Assembly: GCA_937880095.1 (NCBI GenBank)
Contig: CALFLK010000007.1
Span: forward strand, 248,001-312,000
Length of the DNA stretch: 64,000 bases
DNA from: an uncultured Faecalibacterium sp.
Lineage (GTDB): Bacteria > Bacillota > Clostridia > Oscillospirales > Ruminococcaceae
Direction: 5' to 3'
Shown: one piece after another, positions 42,195-50,854 of the stretch
How the letters are laid out: each line of letters begins with the position of its first letter
How positions within the stretch are numbered: the stretch's first letter is position 1
Notes under the pieces: generated by a model
Told to the model about the DNA's origin: nothing
What the model saw: only the letters and a program-made list of their open reading frames with translations
The model's database searches: none
Made by a program: the position numbers and the translations under genes

Positions 42195-43934
42195 TTACAG
42201 TTCACTCCCTTGTTCCTGCACTTTGCTGATAGAGTACAGCCGCACATCACCGACCCCCACCAGTTTCAGTCGCATCCTGCTGCATCTCTGGGGCAGAATC
42301 GGCAGCAGCAGTGTGTGTTCATTTGCCAGAATACGGTTTGCCAGCAGTTCCCAGCTTCCGCCATCCCAAGATGCAAAAATCTGCAGCTTCGTCCCCTTCT
42401 GTCCCGCCAGCCGCAACACCAAACGCGACACAAACCGATTTTCCGCATCATACAAACCGATGTCACCAGTTTCCGCACTCCATCGCACCTGTTGTTCCCT
42501 ACCGCTGTGATCCTCATAGGGGTCATCCTCACACCCCATCGCCCACAGCGCACCATCTCTGCTCAACGCATACAGCGTATTGCCATCTGCAGAGAACTGC
42601 ATCACATCCAGTGCATCCTCTTTGTGCCACACCCCTCTTGTCATATCCCAAGTGAACAACGCCTGACTTCCTTTCACACTGGTCAGCGCAAAATACAGCT
42701 TATCTCCTACCGCGCCTGCAGCCCCTTTTCCATAGTGGATCGTTCCCAGCTTACTGCCAAAAGCAGTCGGCAAGCTGCCATCATAACGCACCATTCCTTC
42801 CGGTGCCAGATAGTGCAATGCGCCCTGTGCCAAAACCAAAGTTTCTGCTGCGCCTTTCTGCACGCCAGAACACAACACTGTCGTAATCTGATAATTGCTG
42901 GGCTTAGTACCGTATACCTTGTGAATACATCCCGCCTTAAATAGCAGCACATAGCCCATACAGGTTGCCGCACCGGTAAAATCTCCATCTGAACCCACGG
43001 TTACTGCATAGCTGTCTGCCGCTGTACCCATGTAATTGAACCAGTTGGTCGGATCTCCCTGCTTACAGGCGTAAATCGTGTGATCTGCACTGCAGCAGCC
43101 CCAGATCCGATTATCCTGCTGGGTCAGATAGTCCAAATCCGGCACACGCCGTTCCAGCGTAACCGTACCGCTTTGCGGTGTCTGTACCGCTACTTTACTT
43201 GCCAATCCGGTTACTGTTACATAATCCTCGCCCTGATCCCACAGAATGCAGTCTGTGTTCAAGCTTTCTGCCAATTCGCCCACATCAGCCGAGGAAAAAC
43301 CGCTGATATGTACCGTATCATACTTGGCAAACGCCGTACCGATCCCTTTTGCTGCCAGTTTCACATAAGTGGTCGGCACAGCACCCCAGCTTCCGGATGC
43401 CTCGCTGTACACACGCAATACCGCACCGACACCGCTGGTGTCCATCCAGTATTCCCCATTGCCGGGCTTTTCCGGTGGAACGCTTCCTGTGTAGGAAATG
43501 GTATATTCTCTGCCATCTTCCAATACAGGCGAAGTCGTCACATTTCCATCTGCCTGCCATTTTGCTCCCAGCGGCTTCAAGCTCTGATCCACCGTGTCAA
43601 AGCAGAGTTTATCCGGCCAAATCAGCACCTTGCTGCCCATACCGCAGAACTGCTTATCGCTATCTGCCACCTGTCCTACATCCAAACCGTTATAGAACAG
43701 TCGCGTACCGTCCACCCACAAAAGTCCATTCTTTGCATAAAGCCCATGTGGCTTTGTCAGCTGCTGCACTTTCGTACGCGGCAAACGAGGGCGCAACGCA
43801 GGCCAACTGCGGCTGGAAAGATTTTCTTCTTCGTAGAACCAGCCTTCCGCGCAAGCATCCGTGTGGTCATATCCGGCAAATACCTTTACCGTCCTTTTTG
43901 TGCGCTTCGGCTCCGTAAGTCTCGGCAAATGCAT
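42195..43934 (-). CDS. Propeller-like tail-hub protein (P22 gp10-type analogue)
   Basis: A 579-residue protein with repeated short beta-strand units that carry Gly-Asp, Trp and Tyr at regular spacing (GLYAKNGLLWVDGTRLFY, SADGNTLYALSRDGALWAMG), as expected of a beta-propeller. In P22-like podoviruses the tail hub gp10 is a propeller of similar size that closes the portal channel. Its place here (after connector, before fibres) supports that role. No protease or hydrolase motif is visible. The start has AGGGAGG. Confidence 0.68.
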   Translation of the reverse strand: MHLPRLTEPKRTKRTVKVFAGYDHTDACAEGWFYEEENLSSRSWPALRPRLPRTKVQQLTKPHGLYAKNGLLWVDGTRLFYNGLDVGQVADSDKQFCGMGSKVLIWPDKLCFDTVDQSLKPLGAKWQADGNVTTSPVLEDGREYTISYTGSVPPEKPGNGEYWMDTSGVGAVLRVYSEASGSWGAVPTTYVKLAAKGIGTAFAKYDTVHISGFSSADVGELAESLNTDCILWDQGEDYVTVTGLASKVAVQTPQSGTVTLERRVPDLDYLTQQDNRIWGCCSADHTIYACKQGDPTNWFNYMGTAADSYAVTVGSDGDFTGAATCMGYVLLFKAGCIHKVYGTKPSNYQITTVLCSGVQKGAAETLVLAQGALHYLAPEGMVRYDGSLPTAFGSKLGTIHYGKGAAGAVGDKLYFALTSVKGSQALFTWDMTRGVWHKEDALDVMQFSADGNTLYALSRDGALWAMGCEDDPYEDHSGREQQVRWSAETGDIGLYDAENRFVSRLVLRLAGQKGTKLQIFASWDGGSWELLANRILANEHTLLLPILPQRCSRMRLKLVGVGDVRLYSISKVQEQGSEL

Positions 43935-43950
43935 TTTATTTTTCCTCCCT

Positions 43951-44322
43951 TCACAGCGTAAATTGTCCTCGCTTCACCGGCAGATGGCTGCGCTTGTAAT
44001 CCACGGCATATTCCGTCAATGCCATGTTGTACAGCATCATATCGTTGTTGTAGCGGGTCAATTCTCCCAGCGCCAAATCAATCTGTGCCATCAGCCAGTA
44101 CGGATAAATACCGGTATAGGGCTCCTGTGCCAAAAGCACAGTTCCATCCTCCTGATTTTTGTCAGCACCCGCACCGTCTGCTCCTTCTGCCTGTTCGTGC
44201 TGACCATGAATCTGTCTGCGCATTGCTCCATCCAGCTGTGCAAGCCATACGCGTTTTTCGCTTTCCGACACCATATTGGGGCGCAGCGTGTCTGCCCGAT
44301 CGATTGCTTCCCGAACCGTCAT
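43951..44322 (-). CDS. Head-tail connector protein (gp4-like)
   Basis: A 123-residue helical protein opening MTVREAIDRADTLRPNMVSE from the ATG at 44322 (GGGAGG 6 bases upstream). It contains LAQLDGAMRRQIHGQHE and a C-terminal GELTRYNNDMMLYNMALTEY. The pattern of an N-terminal helix with a DxLRPN turn matches small connector or adaptor proteins next to capsid and tail-hub genes in Firmicute podovirus-like clusters. It bridges portal and hub (P22 gp4 analogue). A longer frame to 44379 is not supported. Confidence 0.68.
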   Translation of the reverse strand: MTVREAIDRADTLRPNMVSESEKRVWLAQLDGAMRRQIHGQHEQAEGADGAGADKNQEDGTVLLAQEPYTGIYPYWLMAQIDLALGELTRYNNDMMLYNMALTEYAVDYKRSHLPVKRGQFTL

Positions 44323-44384
44323 CTTGCTTCCTCCCTTCGGTATAAAAATACCCGGCAGGCATGTGATCCTCCCGGGCAAGATTT

Positions 44385-44594
44385 TTACAGCGCTGCGCCG
44401 TGCAAAGCTGCCTGATCCTGTGCAGCCGAATGTTCCAGCACCTCAGCGACTTCGGCCGGCACTTCCACTTCTTCACCACGGCGGATCACATAACTGCGAC
44501 CGTTCACACCCACAAAAACATCGTTTTTGTAGCGGGCATTATCCTTAAACAGGCGAATCTTCACTTTTTCTTCCTTGCGTTCGTTCTTACTCAT
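44385..44594 (-). CDS. Small phage head-associated protein
   Basis: A 69-residue protein (KIRLFKDNARYKNDVFVGVN, IRRGEEVEVPAEVAEVLE) of the type regularly found directly after N4-gp56 capsid genes. It probably decorates the head or aids assembly. A ribosome site GGAG precedes the ATG. The C-terminus is Ala/Gln-rich and likely disordered. Confidence 0.75.
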   Translation of the reverse strand: MSKNERKEEKVKIRLFKDNARYKNDVFVGVNGRSYVIRRGEEVEVPAEVAEVLEHSAAQDQAALHGAAL

Positions 44595-44652
44595 TCTGTA
44601 CTCCTTTTCCCAGCCCTCCCGCCCTGTTTCTGCGGCACAGTTACCGCTAAAG

Positions 44653-45648
44653 TTAGTTTGCCGCTGCGGTATCGCTGTAGCTGGACAGACTTTCGATACG
44701 GACCATATACTGCTCCACCAGGCGTTCAGCAGCCTTCAGGCCCTTCCAGCCAATGGACGCACGCTGGTTCAGCGGGTCATCACCATAGCCCAGCTGCTTA
44801 ACGATGTGTTCCAGACCGCCGCCTTCCAGTTCGGTAACGCCGTAAGCGTGTGCACCCAGCACCAAAGTGCAAAATACAGCCTTGCCGACAGGGCAGGTTT
44901 CATCCTTCCAGATCTTGGCTTCGCTGGACTCCACAAAGCGGATATTGCCCAGCTTACCGATTTCGCCTTTGTAGATGGTTTCCGGATGGGCATACTTGGA
45001 AATCTCAATGAAATCCTTGTTGCTCTTCAGGTCATATGCCGCATAGGGGTGAATGATTGCCACATAGCTGTCACCGATGGTGTCCGCATTCATGGCGCTC
45101 AGCTGTGCCGCCGCCTTGAAGAAAATGTTCGGGGCCAAGTTGCAGCCATCTGCCAGTTCCTTACGGCTCTTCACCTCGGTTTCCTGACCATCCGGACCAA
45201 TCTTAGGCGCATACATCACATTGGTGCCGCCGCACAGCACATCACGGGTAACCGTATCCATCGTACGGCCCGCCTGACTCGCCAGCACCTTGGTTGCGTT
45301 CAGAATGGTGTTATCAATGGCAGTCATAGAAAGCAGGTCGCTTTCGGGGGTCCAGCCACCATACTGGGTCAGACTTGCCGTCACAGTAGTGACATTCAGA
45401 TTCTGACCTTCCGGGGTCACACCTTCAGTCAGCGGCTTTGTTGCCTTGGGCAGACTGTCAAAGCGGCGGAATTCAATGGTCTTGCCGCCATGCTGAGGAA
45501 TGGGATAAAAATCGCCAAACTGGTCATGCACCAGCTTGGGCTGCGCCTGATCAATCAGACGCTTTTCGTAGTAGGTCTTCATTTCTGCGCTCATACCAGA
45601 GCTTGCAGTGGTATCCATCTCTGCAAAATACTGCAAATCAAACATCAT
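44653..45648 (-). CDS. Major capsid protein, N4-gp56 family
   Basis: The 331-residue protein has the clear family signature: TYYEKRLIDQAQPKLVHDQF, HGGKTIEFRRFDSLPKATKP, LTEGVTPEGQNLNVTTVTAS, SQAGRTMDTVTRDVLCGGTN. It forms the icosahedral shell (HK97-like fold). The N-terminus MMFDLQYFAEMD contains an LQxFA motif (residues 5-9) like the Prp cleavage site in ribosomal protein L27 (NLQFFA). The protein probably loses its first nine residues through the co-encoded Prp. It starts after GGAG and 24 bases after the scaffold. Confidence 0.92.
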   Translation of the reverse strand: MMFDLQYFAEMDTTASSGMSAEMKTYYEKRLIDQAQPKLVHDQFGDFYPIPQHGGKTIEFRRFDSLPKATKPLTEGVTPEGQNLNVTTVTASLTQYGGWTPESDLLSMTAIDNTILNATKVLASQAGRTMDTVTRDVLCGGTNVMYAPKIGPDGQETEVKSRKELADGCNLAPNIFFKAAAQLSAMNADTIGDSYVAIIHPYAAYDLKSNKDFIEISKYAHPETIYKGEIGKLGNIRFVESSEAKIWKDETCPVGKAVFCTLVLGAHAYGVTELEGGGLEHIVKQLGYGDDPLNQRASIGWKGLKAAERLVEQYMVRIESLSSYSDTAAAN

Positions 45649-45671
45649 AACATTCTCCTTTTTTCTGTTTC

Positions 45672-46490
45672 TTAAAAGCGGATTCTTTCTCCTCTTGCCA
45701 CGCGGCGCTCAATCTGTTCCCGCTGAGCAAGCGTCAACGCATTTACATCCGGCTGCATCACGCTGCTTGCGCTGGGCTTCACACCATTTTCCGCCGGTCT
45801 TGCCGCCCGCGCAGTGGCGCGCATTTCTGCCGCAGCAGCTGCCCTGTCCGCTGCATACTGCATGGCACCACCCAAAAGTTCGTCCAAATGTCGCGCTTCG
45901 TATGCCGTGCGCAGCGGCACACCTGCACGCAGCAGTCGTGTAAAAATATCATCGGTCAGCTCCCGTTCCATCACAAAATCCGGATACATCTGCTGCAATT
46001 CCTGGCCTTCTTCCTGCCACTGCGCATAGATTTGTTCCGCACTGCGTTCCCGATACTGCTGCATCAGTGCCTGCACCTTTTCGCGGCGTGCGTCGGCATC
46101 TTCTTTGCTGTGCTGTACCACTGCCTGTTCGATGCCCTTATAGTCACCTTCTGTCAGCCCATAGTGTCCCGCCAGTGTTTTTGCCAGTTCCTGCGCGCCT
46201 CGGCTTTCCCGAAAACGCTGATCGATGATGCGTTGGGTACGGGCAGCAAACTGCTCTTTATACTGTCCCCGAATCAGCTTTTCAAATTCTGCGGATTTAT
46301 CCTGTCCAGAACCGTTTGCTTTTCCGGCAGCAGACAGTTGCTGTCCCTGGGCGGCGGCGTCCCGCCCATTGCTGCTTGTTTCGCCCGCATCAGCTGCAGC
46401 AGCACCGCCTTCGGCAAACTGCTGCAGCTGTAATGTATAACAGCGCTTCGCACTGCAAAGCGCAGGAAGCAATGAATACTCATTCTTCAT
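45672..46490 (-). CDS. Phage scaffolding protein with Prp-type cleavage motif
   Basis: A 272-residue, highly charged, coiled-coil-rich protein (RIIDQRFRESRGAQELAKTL, RREKVQALMQQYRERSAEQI) lying directly before the capsid gene, the classic position of a scaffold. Residues 20-26, LQLQQFA, match the L27-type Prp site. The segment between that motif and the coiled coil is Ala/Gly/Ser-rich and disordered. The ATG at 46490 is preceded by GGAGGAGG, and the upstream Prp gene overlaps its start by 11 bases. The scaffold probably loses its first 26 residues. Confidence 0.8.
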   Translation of the reverse strand: MKNEYSLLPALCSAKRCYTLQLQQFAEGGAAAADAGETSSNGRDAAAQGQQLSAAGKANGSGQDKSAEFEKLIRGQYKEQFAARTQRIIDQRFRESRGAQELAKTLAGHYGLTEGDYKGIEQAVVQHSKEDADARREKVQALMQQYRERSAEQIYAQWQEEGQELQQMYPDFVMERELTDDIFTRLLRAGVPLRTAYEARHLDELLGGAMQYAADRAAAAAEMRATARAARPAENGVKPSASSVMQPDVNALTLAQREQIERRVARGERIRF

Positions 46491-46869
46491 AGAGTTTTTC
46501 CTCCTCCGCGAATAAATCCCCTGTGGACACATAGTCCGGGTATGCTTTTCCCAGCAGATAAAATCCGGTCAATGCCATCTGGAACATTCCATAAACCCGG
46601 TCCCAGCCCCGACTGGTAGGTACTGCCGTGATTCCGGCACTCCCGCTGTCCGCAGTTCCATCCACCGCGAAATCAAACAGTCGATTCTCATCCAGTCTGG
46701 AAAGCGCACCTGCCAACGCCTGAACCAAAACGCTTACCGCTGCGCAGACAATATCCTGTCCTTTCGGCGCATAGCCTGCATGACCTTCCACCGTCAGGCA
46801 CAGCATATAGGTATCTTCTTTGGAATCCGGCAGTACAACCGGGTCCATTCTCATGTTTACTTTTGTCAC
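46480..46869 (-). CDS. prp: Prp-family cysteine protease (phage)
   Basis: A 129-residue homologue of the ribosomal-processing cysteine protease Prp. The catalytic pair is intact with exact spacing: His 30 in GHAGYA and Cys 42 in DIVCAAVS, 12 residues apart as in Staphylococcus Prp. The family cleaves after LQxFA sequences: in L27 on the host side, and in scaffold and capsid of staphylococcal phages. Here the two neighbouring genes both carry such a site. The GTG start overlaps the portal stop by 4 bases, with GGAGGTGG in front. Confidence 0.88.
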   Translation of the reverse strand: MTKVNMRMDPVVLPDSKEDTYMLCLTVEGHAGYAPKGQDIVCAAVSVLVQALAGALSRLDENRLFDFAVDGTADSGSAGITAVPTSRGWDRVYGMFQMALTGFYLLGKAYPDYVSTGDLFAEEEKLYEE

Positions 46870-48617
46870 GGTTCCACCTCCATCGCCTTTCGTGCCGCTG
46901 TGTCCGGTCTCGGCATCGATTCTTCCGCATTTTCACTTGCCTGCTGCACCGCAGCCATCTGCATTGCCTGCAGCATAGCCTGCCGCTGTGCTGCATCTGC
47001 ATTCTCCCGAATGCGATCACGCACTTTTTCAATGCCTTCAAAATCCATCATTTCCAGGCAAGCCAGCGCCGGCACCGCATTCTCCGGCACAAACATACCC
47101 AAGCGGTACAGCTGCTGTGCCATTTCATTCTGACTCAGTCGGCTGAACGTCGATTTCTTGGCCGCCGTCACCTGTACGTCAAATTCCGGGCTGTGTAACC
47201 CCATGTCCATACCGAACGCCGGTTCCAGCGGATGAGCACGCAGTTTCTGACCGGAAAATTCCGCAAAGAAAACCGCACCGCTTTCTCCCGTAATGCGGAA
47301 GCATCGGGGCGTATCGTAAAACTGACGCATCAGTTCGATGCACAGATAGCATTCTTTTACGAATGCTCTGTACGAGCTCTTCACCATATCGCGGCTCAAT
47401 TTGCTGCCGGCCTCCTGCAAAGCTGCAATCGCGGAAGCTGCTGTTACGCCGCTGTTGACACCACCCTGTGAAAAGTCACGGTTGCCGCTGGTCTCTTTCA
47501 GTTCATCAATGCGTCTGTCCAAGTAGGTCAAACTCGTTGCATCCAGCGGACGCACACTCTGCTGACGGAAATTATCATCCGCCAGACGACCGGTAAAATG
47601 CACCACATCCCGCGAGAAATCCGCCAGCTCCCGTTCATTCACGCCAGTATTATCCGCCAGAAAATATCTGGGCTTGCTGGACAGAATCGCATTCTCCTGC
47701 ATCACATGATTCATCTGATCGATTGCTGTCTGGCAGTCCTTCATGACATCGATGTAACCAAAACCCGCCGGGGTATCTTCTTCTACAAACAGAGTGTCAA
47801 ATACAAACGGATACTTGCCATGTTCGTAGTAACCCACATCTGCCAGCAGCGGATCGTTTTCGCTGGCATACAGCACTACATCGTTGCAGAACTTGCAGTA
47901 ATGCAGAATCATCTTTCCGCCGCGCGGCACTTTATAATACCAGTCCACCACCAGACTTTTATTGCTGGTATCGATGTTGTCATCGTGCACATATCTGGCG
48001 ATATCCATTGTCTGTCCGGTATGACCTTTCATCTGCGGCCATCGTGCCAGCAGGGTATCATTGTCTTCCAGTGCCAGACTGAAAAAATGTGGGCTATCCT
48101 GAATGTCCATCACACCCGGCGCCCAGAACAGCATCAGCAGATCCATGCGTCGAATCACAATATCGCCCAGACCGTCATGCTGGCTCTGGTCCCAGAAGAT
48201 ACCTTTTACGCCGGTACCCTGTTTCAACTTGTACCACCAGGTATCGCTGTACACCTGTTCATAACCGCATCGGTCCAACAGTGCCGGCAGAATTGCACTC
48301 AGCTGCTGCGCTGTTTCGGTATCTGCTTCTGTCCGGGGCAAAACACTGGGTTCCGGATAGTTGTCCATCGCATCTGCGTGCTTGTTGGCGATCGAGTTAA
48401 ACAGCCACGCCGAGGCAGGCTGTGCTTTGCCGTCCATCAGACGGTTTTTGTACTGTTTCCAGTGTGCCATCTTGAACCACAGCTCATTGTCTACGATTCT
48501 TCGGTCCAGCGCCGCCTTACCGTTTCGATAATTCTGCAAAATCTGAGTAGCTTGTGCTACCTGTACCGCACCGACAGGCGGCAATGCCGGATTGTTTGTA
48601 TTCACCATTTCCATCAT
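46866..48617 (-). CDS. Portal protein (P22-like)
   Basis: A 583-residue protein forming the dodecameric DNA entry ring at the head vertex. The sequence has P22-portal-like helical N-terminal parts (WFKMAHWKQYKNRLMDG), a middle section with VYDTLF-like strands (GKYPFVFDTLFVEEDTPAGF), the CQTAIDQMNHVMQEN stretch, and a C-terminal helical barrel region rich in Gln and Met (AMQMAAVQQASENAEESMP). Its ATG has GGAGATAA. The next gene (Prp) starts within its stop codon. Confidence 0.82.
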   Translation of the reverse strand: MMEMVNTNNPALPPVGAVQVAQATQILQNYRNGKAALDRRIVDNELWFKMAHWKQYKNRLMDGKAQPASAWLFNSIANKHADAMDNYPEPSVLPRTEADTETAQQLSAILPALLDRCGYEQVYSDTWWYKLKQGTGVKGIFWDQSQHDGLGDIVIRRMDLLMLFWAPGVMDIQDSPHFFSLALEDNDTLLARWPQMKGHTGQTMDIARYVHDDNIDTSNKSLVVDWYYKVPRGGKMILHYCKFCNDVVLYASENDPLLADVGYYEHGKYPFVFDTLFVEEDTPAGFGYIDVMKDCQTAIDQMNHVMQENAILSSKPRYFLADNTGVNERELADFSRDVVHFTGRLADDNFRQQSVRPLDATSLTYLDRRIDELKETSGNRDFSQGGVNSGVTAASAIAALQEAGSKLSRDMVKSSYRAFVKECYLCIELMRQFYDTPRCFRITGESGAVFFAEFSGQKLRAHPLEPAFGMDMGLHSPEFDVQVTAAKKSTFSRLSQNEMAQQLYRLGMFVPENAVPALACLEMMDFEGIEKVRDRIRENADAAQRQAMLQAMQMAAVQQASENAEESMPRPDTAARKAMEVEP

Positions 48618-48638
48618 GCAATTATCTCCTTCCTTGCT

Positions 48639-50096
48639 TTATATGCGGAAAAACTTTACGCTTCTGGGCGAAAGCTCCAGTGGATCGTCCTGAATCGGCG
48701 GAGGCGCTGTGCGCTTGCGCGGCGAAATCGGACTTTCCATCAGAACATAGCGGCATTCGTCGTAAATGTGGTCTTCTTGGTCAGAGTTCACATCTTCCAC
48801 GTTTGCCGTATCGTATACCAAATTCGGAATGGTCCGCAAAAAGTGCTTGCAGGTCTTGAACACCTGAAACATCGGTCTGCCATCCTTATCAAATGCCAAT
48901 CGGTAATGAAACTGCATTTTTCCTGCCAAACGTGTGTTATCACCCGGAAACCAGTGCAAAAAGTTCGGGCTTCGTTCCATCATGGCAGCAATGCTTTCTC
49001 CTCGGCTCTCATCAAAAATAGCGGGGTCCGCCACTGCCGTAATGACTTTTCCTTTCAGCATCGGGTCCGTGTCCTCAATTTCTCGAATCCTTCTTGCCTG
49101 CTCTACCGGATCAATGCGTAAACCCGTGTTAGGGGTATCCGTACATCCGTAATATTCCCGAATTCGGTACAGCCGACCTTCTTCATCTGCTGCATACCAT
49201 CCAACGGAAAACGGCTTGGAAAAACCGAAGTCATACCCGCGCCAAATTTTCCAGTGTGCCGGAATATCGAACGGTTCCACCACATGCGTCCATCTCTGAT
49301 CCTGATAATGCATCGGATCATCTCTCCACTCCGTGAACACCTGACCCTCAAAGCTATCCCACCTACCATACAGAAGTGCCTGTTTTTCGGCTTCCGGCAG
49401 TGCCGCAAGACTTGCCAAATAAGCGGGGTCATTATCCAGCAGAATCTTATTGTCAAAAACGGTGCTAGGCACAAATACACGGCTGCGCTGCACTTTCAGA
49501 ATTTTACCTTTCGGTCCGCGTACACTGTATGTTTCCGTCACAGGTGTCATGGGCGGTGCCGGAGAAATGAATCGTTCTCTCACCCATCCATGCCCAACAC
49601 CGCCCGGATTGGTCGCTGCGCGCATATATACGCGTGTACCGGGTCCGGTCGGTCGGTTTCGGCTCAGCATATAGCTGTATTCCTCCCAGGTAAAATGTGT
49701 CAGTTCATCGAATGCGATGAACTCGTACGCCTTACCCTGATAATTGATCCTGTCTTTTGCGTATTGCATACTGCCGAAGTAAATCTTTGCACCGCTGGGA
49801 AACTTCCAGCAATGTTCCGATGCGTTGTACACTGCATCGGGGCAAGCGCTGCCATACATGGCGCGACTTCGGTCCACCAGATCTGTCAGCTGGGGGTACG
49901 TCTTTCTTAAAATCAAACCTCTGTAATGGGGAATGTGAACCTGCCGCAACGCTTCTGCCAACAGAGCATCACTTTTTCCACCGCCCGCCGCACCACCATA
50001 CAGCGCTTCTTCTTCCGGTCGCGCCAAAAAGTCCAGTTGTCTGGGCTGCGGCTTCCAAACGATTTTTGCCGGATCAATCAGCTGCTGCTTATTCAT
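48639..50096 (-). CDS. Terminase large subunit
   Basis: Packaging ATPase and nuclease of 485 residues. Walker A is GGAAGGGKS (residues 34-42), Walker B is YEFIAFDELTHF, and the coupling motif MRAATNPGG follows. The nuclease domain carries aspartates in YDFGFSKPF, VADPAIFD and DHIYDECRY. The type is close to Terminase_6/RNase-H-like headful enzymes. The ATG at 50096 is preceded by GGAGGTG; the longer frame to 50150 has no homology. It overlaps the small-subunit stop by 8 bases. Confidence 0.9.
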   Translation of the reverse strand: MNKQQLIDPAKIVWKPQPRQLDFLARPEEEALYGGAAGGGKSDALLAEALRQVHIPHYRGLILRKTYPQLTDLVDRSRAMYGSACPDAVYNASEHCWKFPSGAKIYFGSMQYAKDRINYQGKAYEFIAFDELTHFTWEEYSYMLSRNRPTGPGTRVYMRAATNPGGVGHGWVRERFISPAPPMTPVTETYSVRGPKGKILKVQRSRVFVPSTVFDNKILLDNDPAYLASLAALPEAEKQALLYGRWDSFEGQVFTEWRDDPMHYQDQRWTHVVEPFDIPAHWKIWRGYDFGFSKPFSVGWYAADEEGRLYRIREYYGCTDTPNTGLRIDPVEQARRIREIEDTDPMLKGKVITAVADPAIFDESRGESIAAMMERSPNFLHWFPGDNTRLAGKMQFHYRLAFDKDGRPMFQVFKTCKHFLRTIPNLVYDTANVEDVNSDQEDHIYDECRYVLMESPISPRKRTAPPPIQDDPLELSPRSVKFFRI

Positions 50097-50439
50097 TTGC
50101 GTGCACCTCCATGGATTCCGGTGTTTCCACCTGCGGCAGCAGCACAACACCGCTCACCGTTTCTTTCTGCTCCTGTCCGCTTCGCTCATCCAGTGCTTTG
50201 GTCACAGCCGCAATGTCTTTCAGCAGCGCTGTCAAATCTTTCATTTCGCCGGGGCGGTAATCCTGATTCAATTCCGCCTTATCTTCATACTTACGTCCCA
50301 GTGCTTTTTCCTGCTGCTTTTGCAGTCGTCTTGTTTCCGCTACCGTATGTGCCAGCATATCGCTCAACAGCGCTGCGGCGCGCCGCATATTGCATTCGGT
50401 GCGGTCCCGGGCGACGGATTGTTTTTTCTCTTTCTGCAT
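50089..50439 (-). CDS. Probable terminase small subunit
   Basis: A 116-residue helical basic protein from the ATG at 50439 (GGAGATGCGAG in front). It lies in front of and overlaps the terminase large subunit gene, the usual place for a DNA-recognising small subunit. Repeated helices (CNMRRAAALLSDMLAHTVAE, EMKDLTALLKDIAAVTKALD) support oligomerisation. There is no classic helix-turn-helix that I can see. The C-terminal part is acidic and Val/Pro/Glu-rich. Confidence 0.65.
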   Translation of the reverse strand: MQKEKKQSVARDRTECNMRRAAALLSDMLAHTVAETRRLQKQQEKALGRKYEDKAELNQDYRPGEMKDLTALLKDIAAVTKALDERSGQEQKETVSGVVLLPQVETPESMEVHANE

Positions 50440-50563
50440 CTCGCATCTCCTTTCGCTCCGCATCCACCAGCAACACCTTCCATTTGGAATCTCTTGGTTC
50501 CATCCGCTGATTTTCCAGCTGTACCAGCCGTTGCCGACATCGCTGCCCAAAATCCAACGCCAC
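50291..50563 (-). CDS. Possible small leader ORF overlapping the terminase small subunit
   Basis: This frame starts GTG at 50563 with GGAGGAG just upstream and reads MALDFGQRCRQRLVQLENQR and onward for 90 residues, overlapping the small-subunit frame from 50439 to 50291. The first 40 residues look protein-like (basic and amphipathic); the rest lies over terS codons and is Arg/Gly/Ala-rich. It may be a short functional leader truncated in this strain or no gene at all. Confidence 0.3.
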   Translation of the reverse strand: MALDFGQRCRQRLVQLENQRMEPRDSKWKVLLVDAERKEMRDAEREKTIRRPGPHRMQYAARRSAVERYAGTYGSGNKTTAKAAGKSTGT

Positions 50564-50573
50564 ATTCTCCTCC

Positions 50574-50588
50574 GTAACTTCAAGTTAC
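50574..50588. promoter_or_regulatory. Palindromic operator in front of the phage genes
   Basis: GTAACTT-C-AAGTTAC is a perfect odd-centred palindrome just upstream of the GGAGGAG ribosome site of the phage transcript. Related half sites occur at 50717-50721 (GTAAC), 50739-50745 (AAGTTAC) and 50801-50805 (GTAAC), the last directly behind the regulator promoter. Confidence 0.6.
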
Positions 50589-50771
50589 TTTCTGTGTATA
50601 AAAAATATCCTTGCTCAGCAAATCACAGTTTCAGAACGCCCCCTGTTTTCTCAGAAAACCCTCTATATCCCTGTGAACTCGCTGTCGCTTTGGACTGCAA
50701 CCGTATTCTAACACGAGTAACCTCATTTGTCAACCATCAAGTTACTTTTCAACTTATTTTTCAAAAAACGC

Positions 50772-50800
50772 TTGTATTTTCACGTTTTTTCCCGTATACT
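50772..50800 (+). promoter_or_regulatory. Promoter of the XRE regulator gene
   Basis: TTGTAT (50772-50777) and TATACT (50795-50800) with a 17-base spacer. GTAAC half sites lie at +1 and upstream, which suggests autorepression. Confidence 0.65.
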
Positions 50801-50854
50801 GTAACCCACAAGATAATTTATTTCAAAGTTTTACTTGGAAAGGCAGGATTCTGT

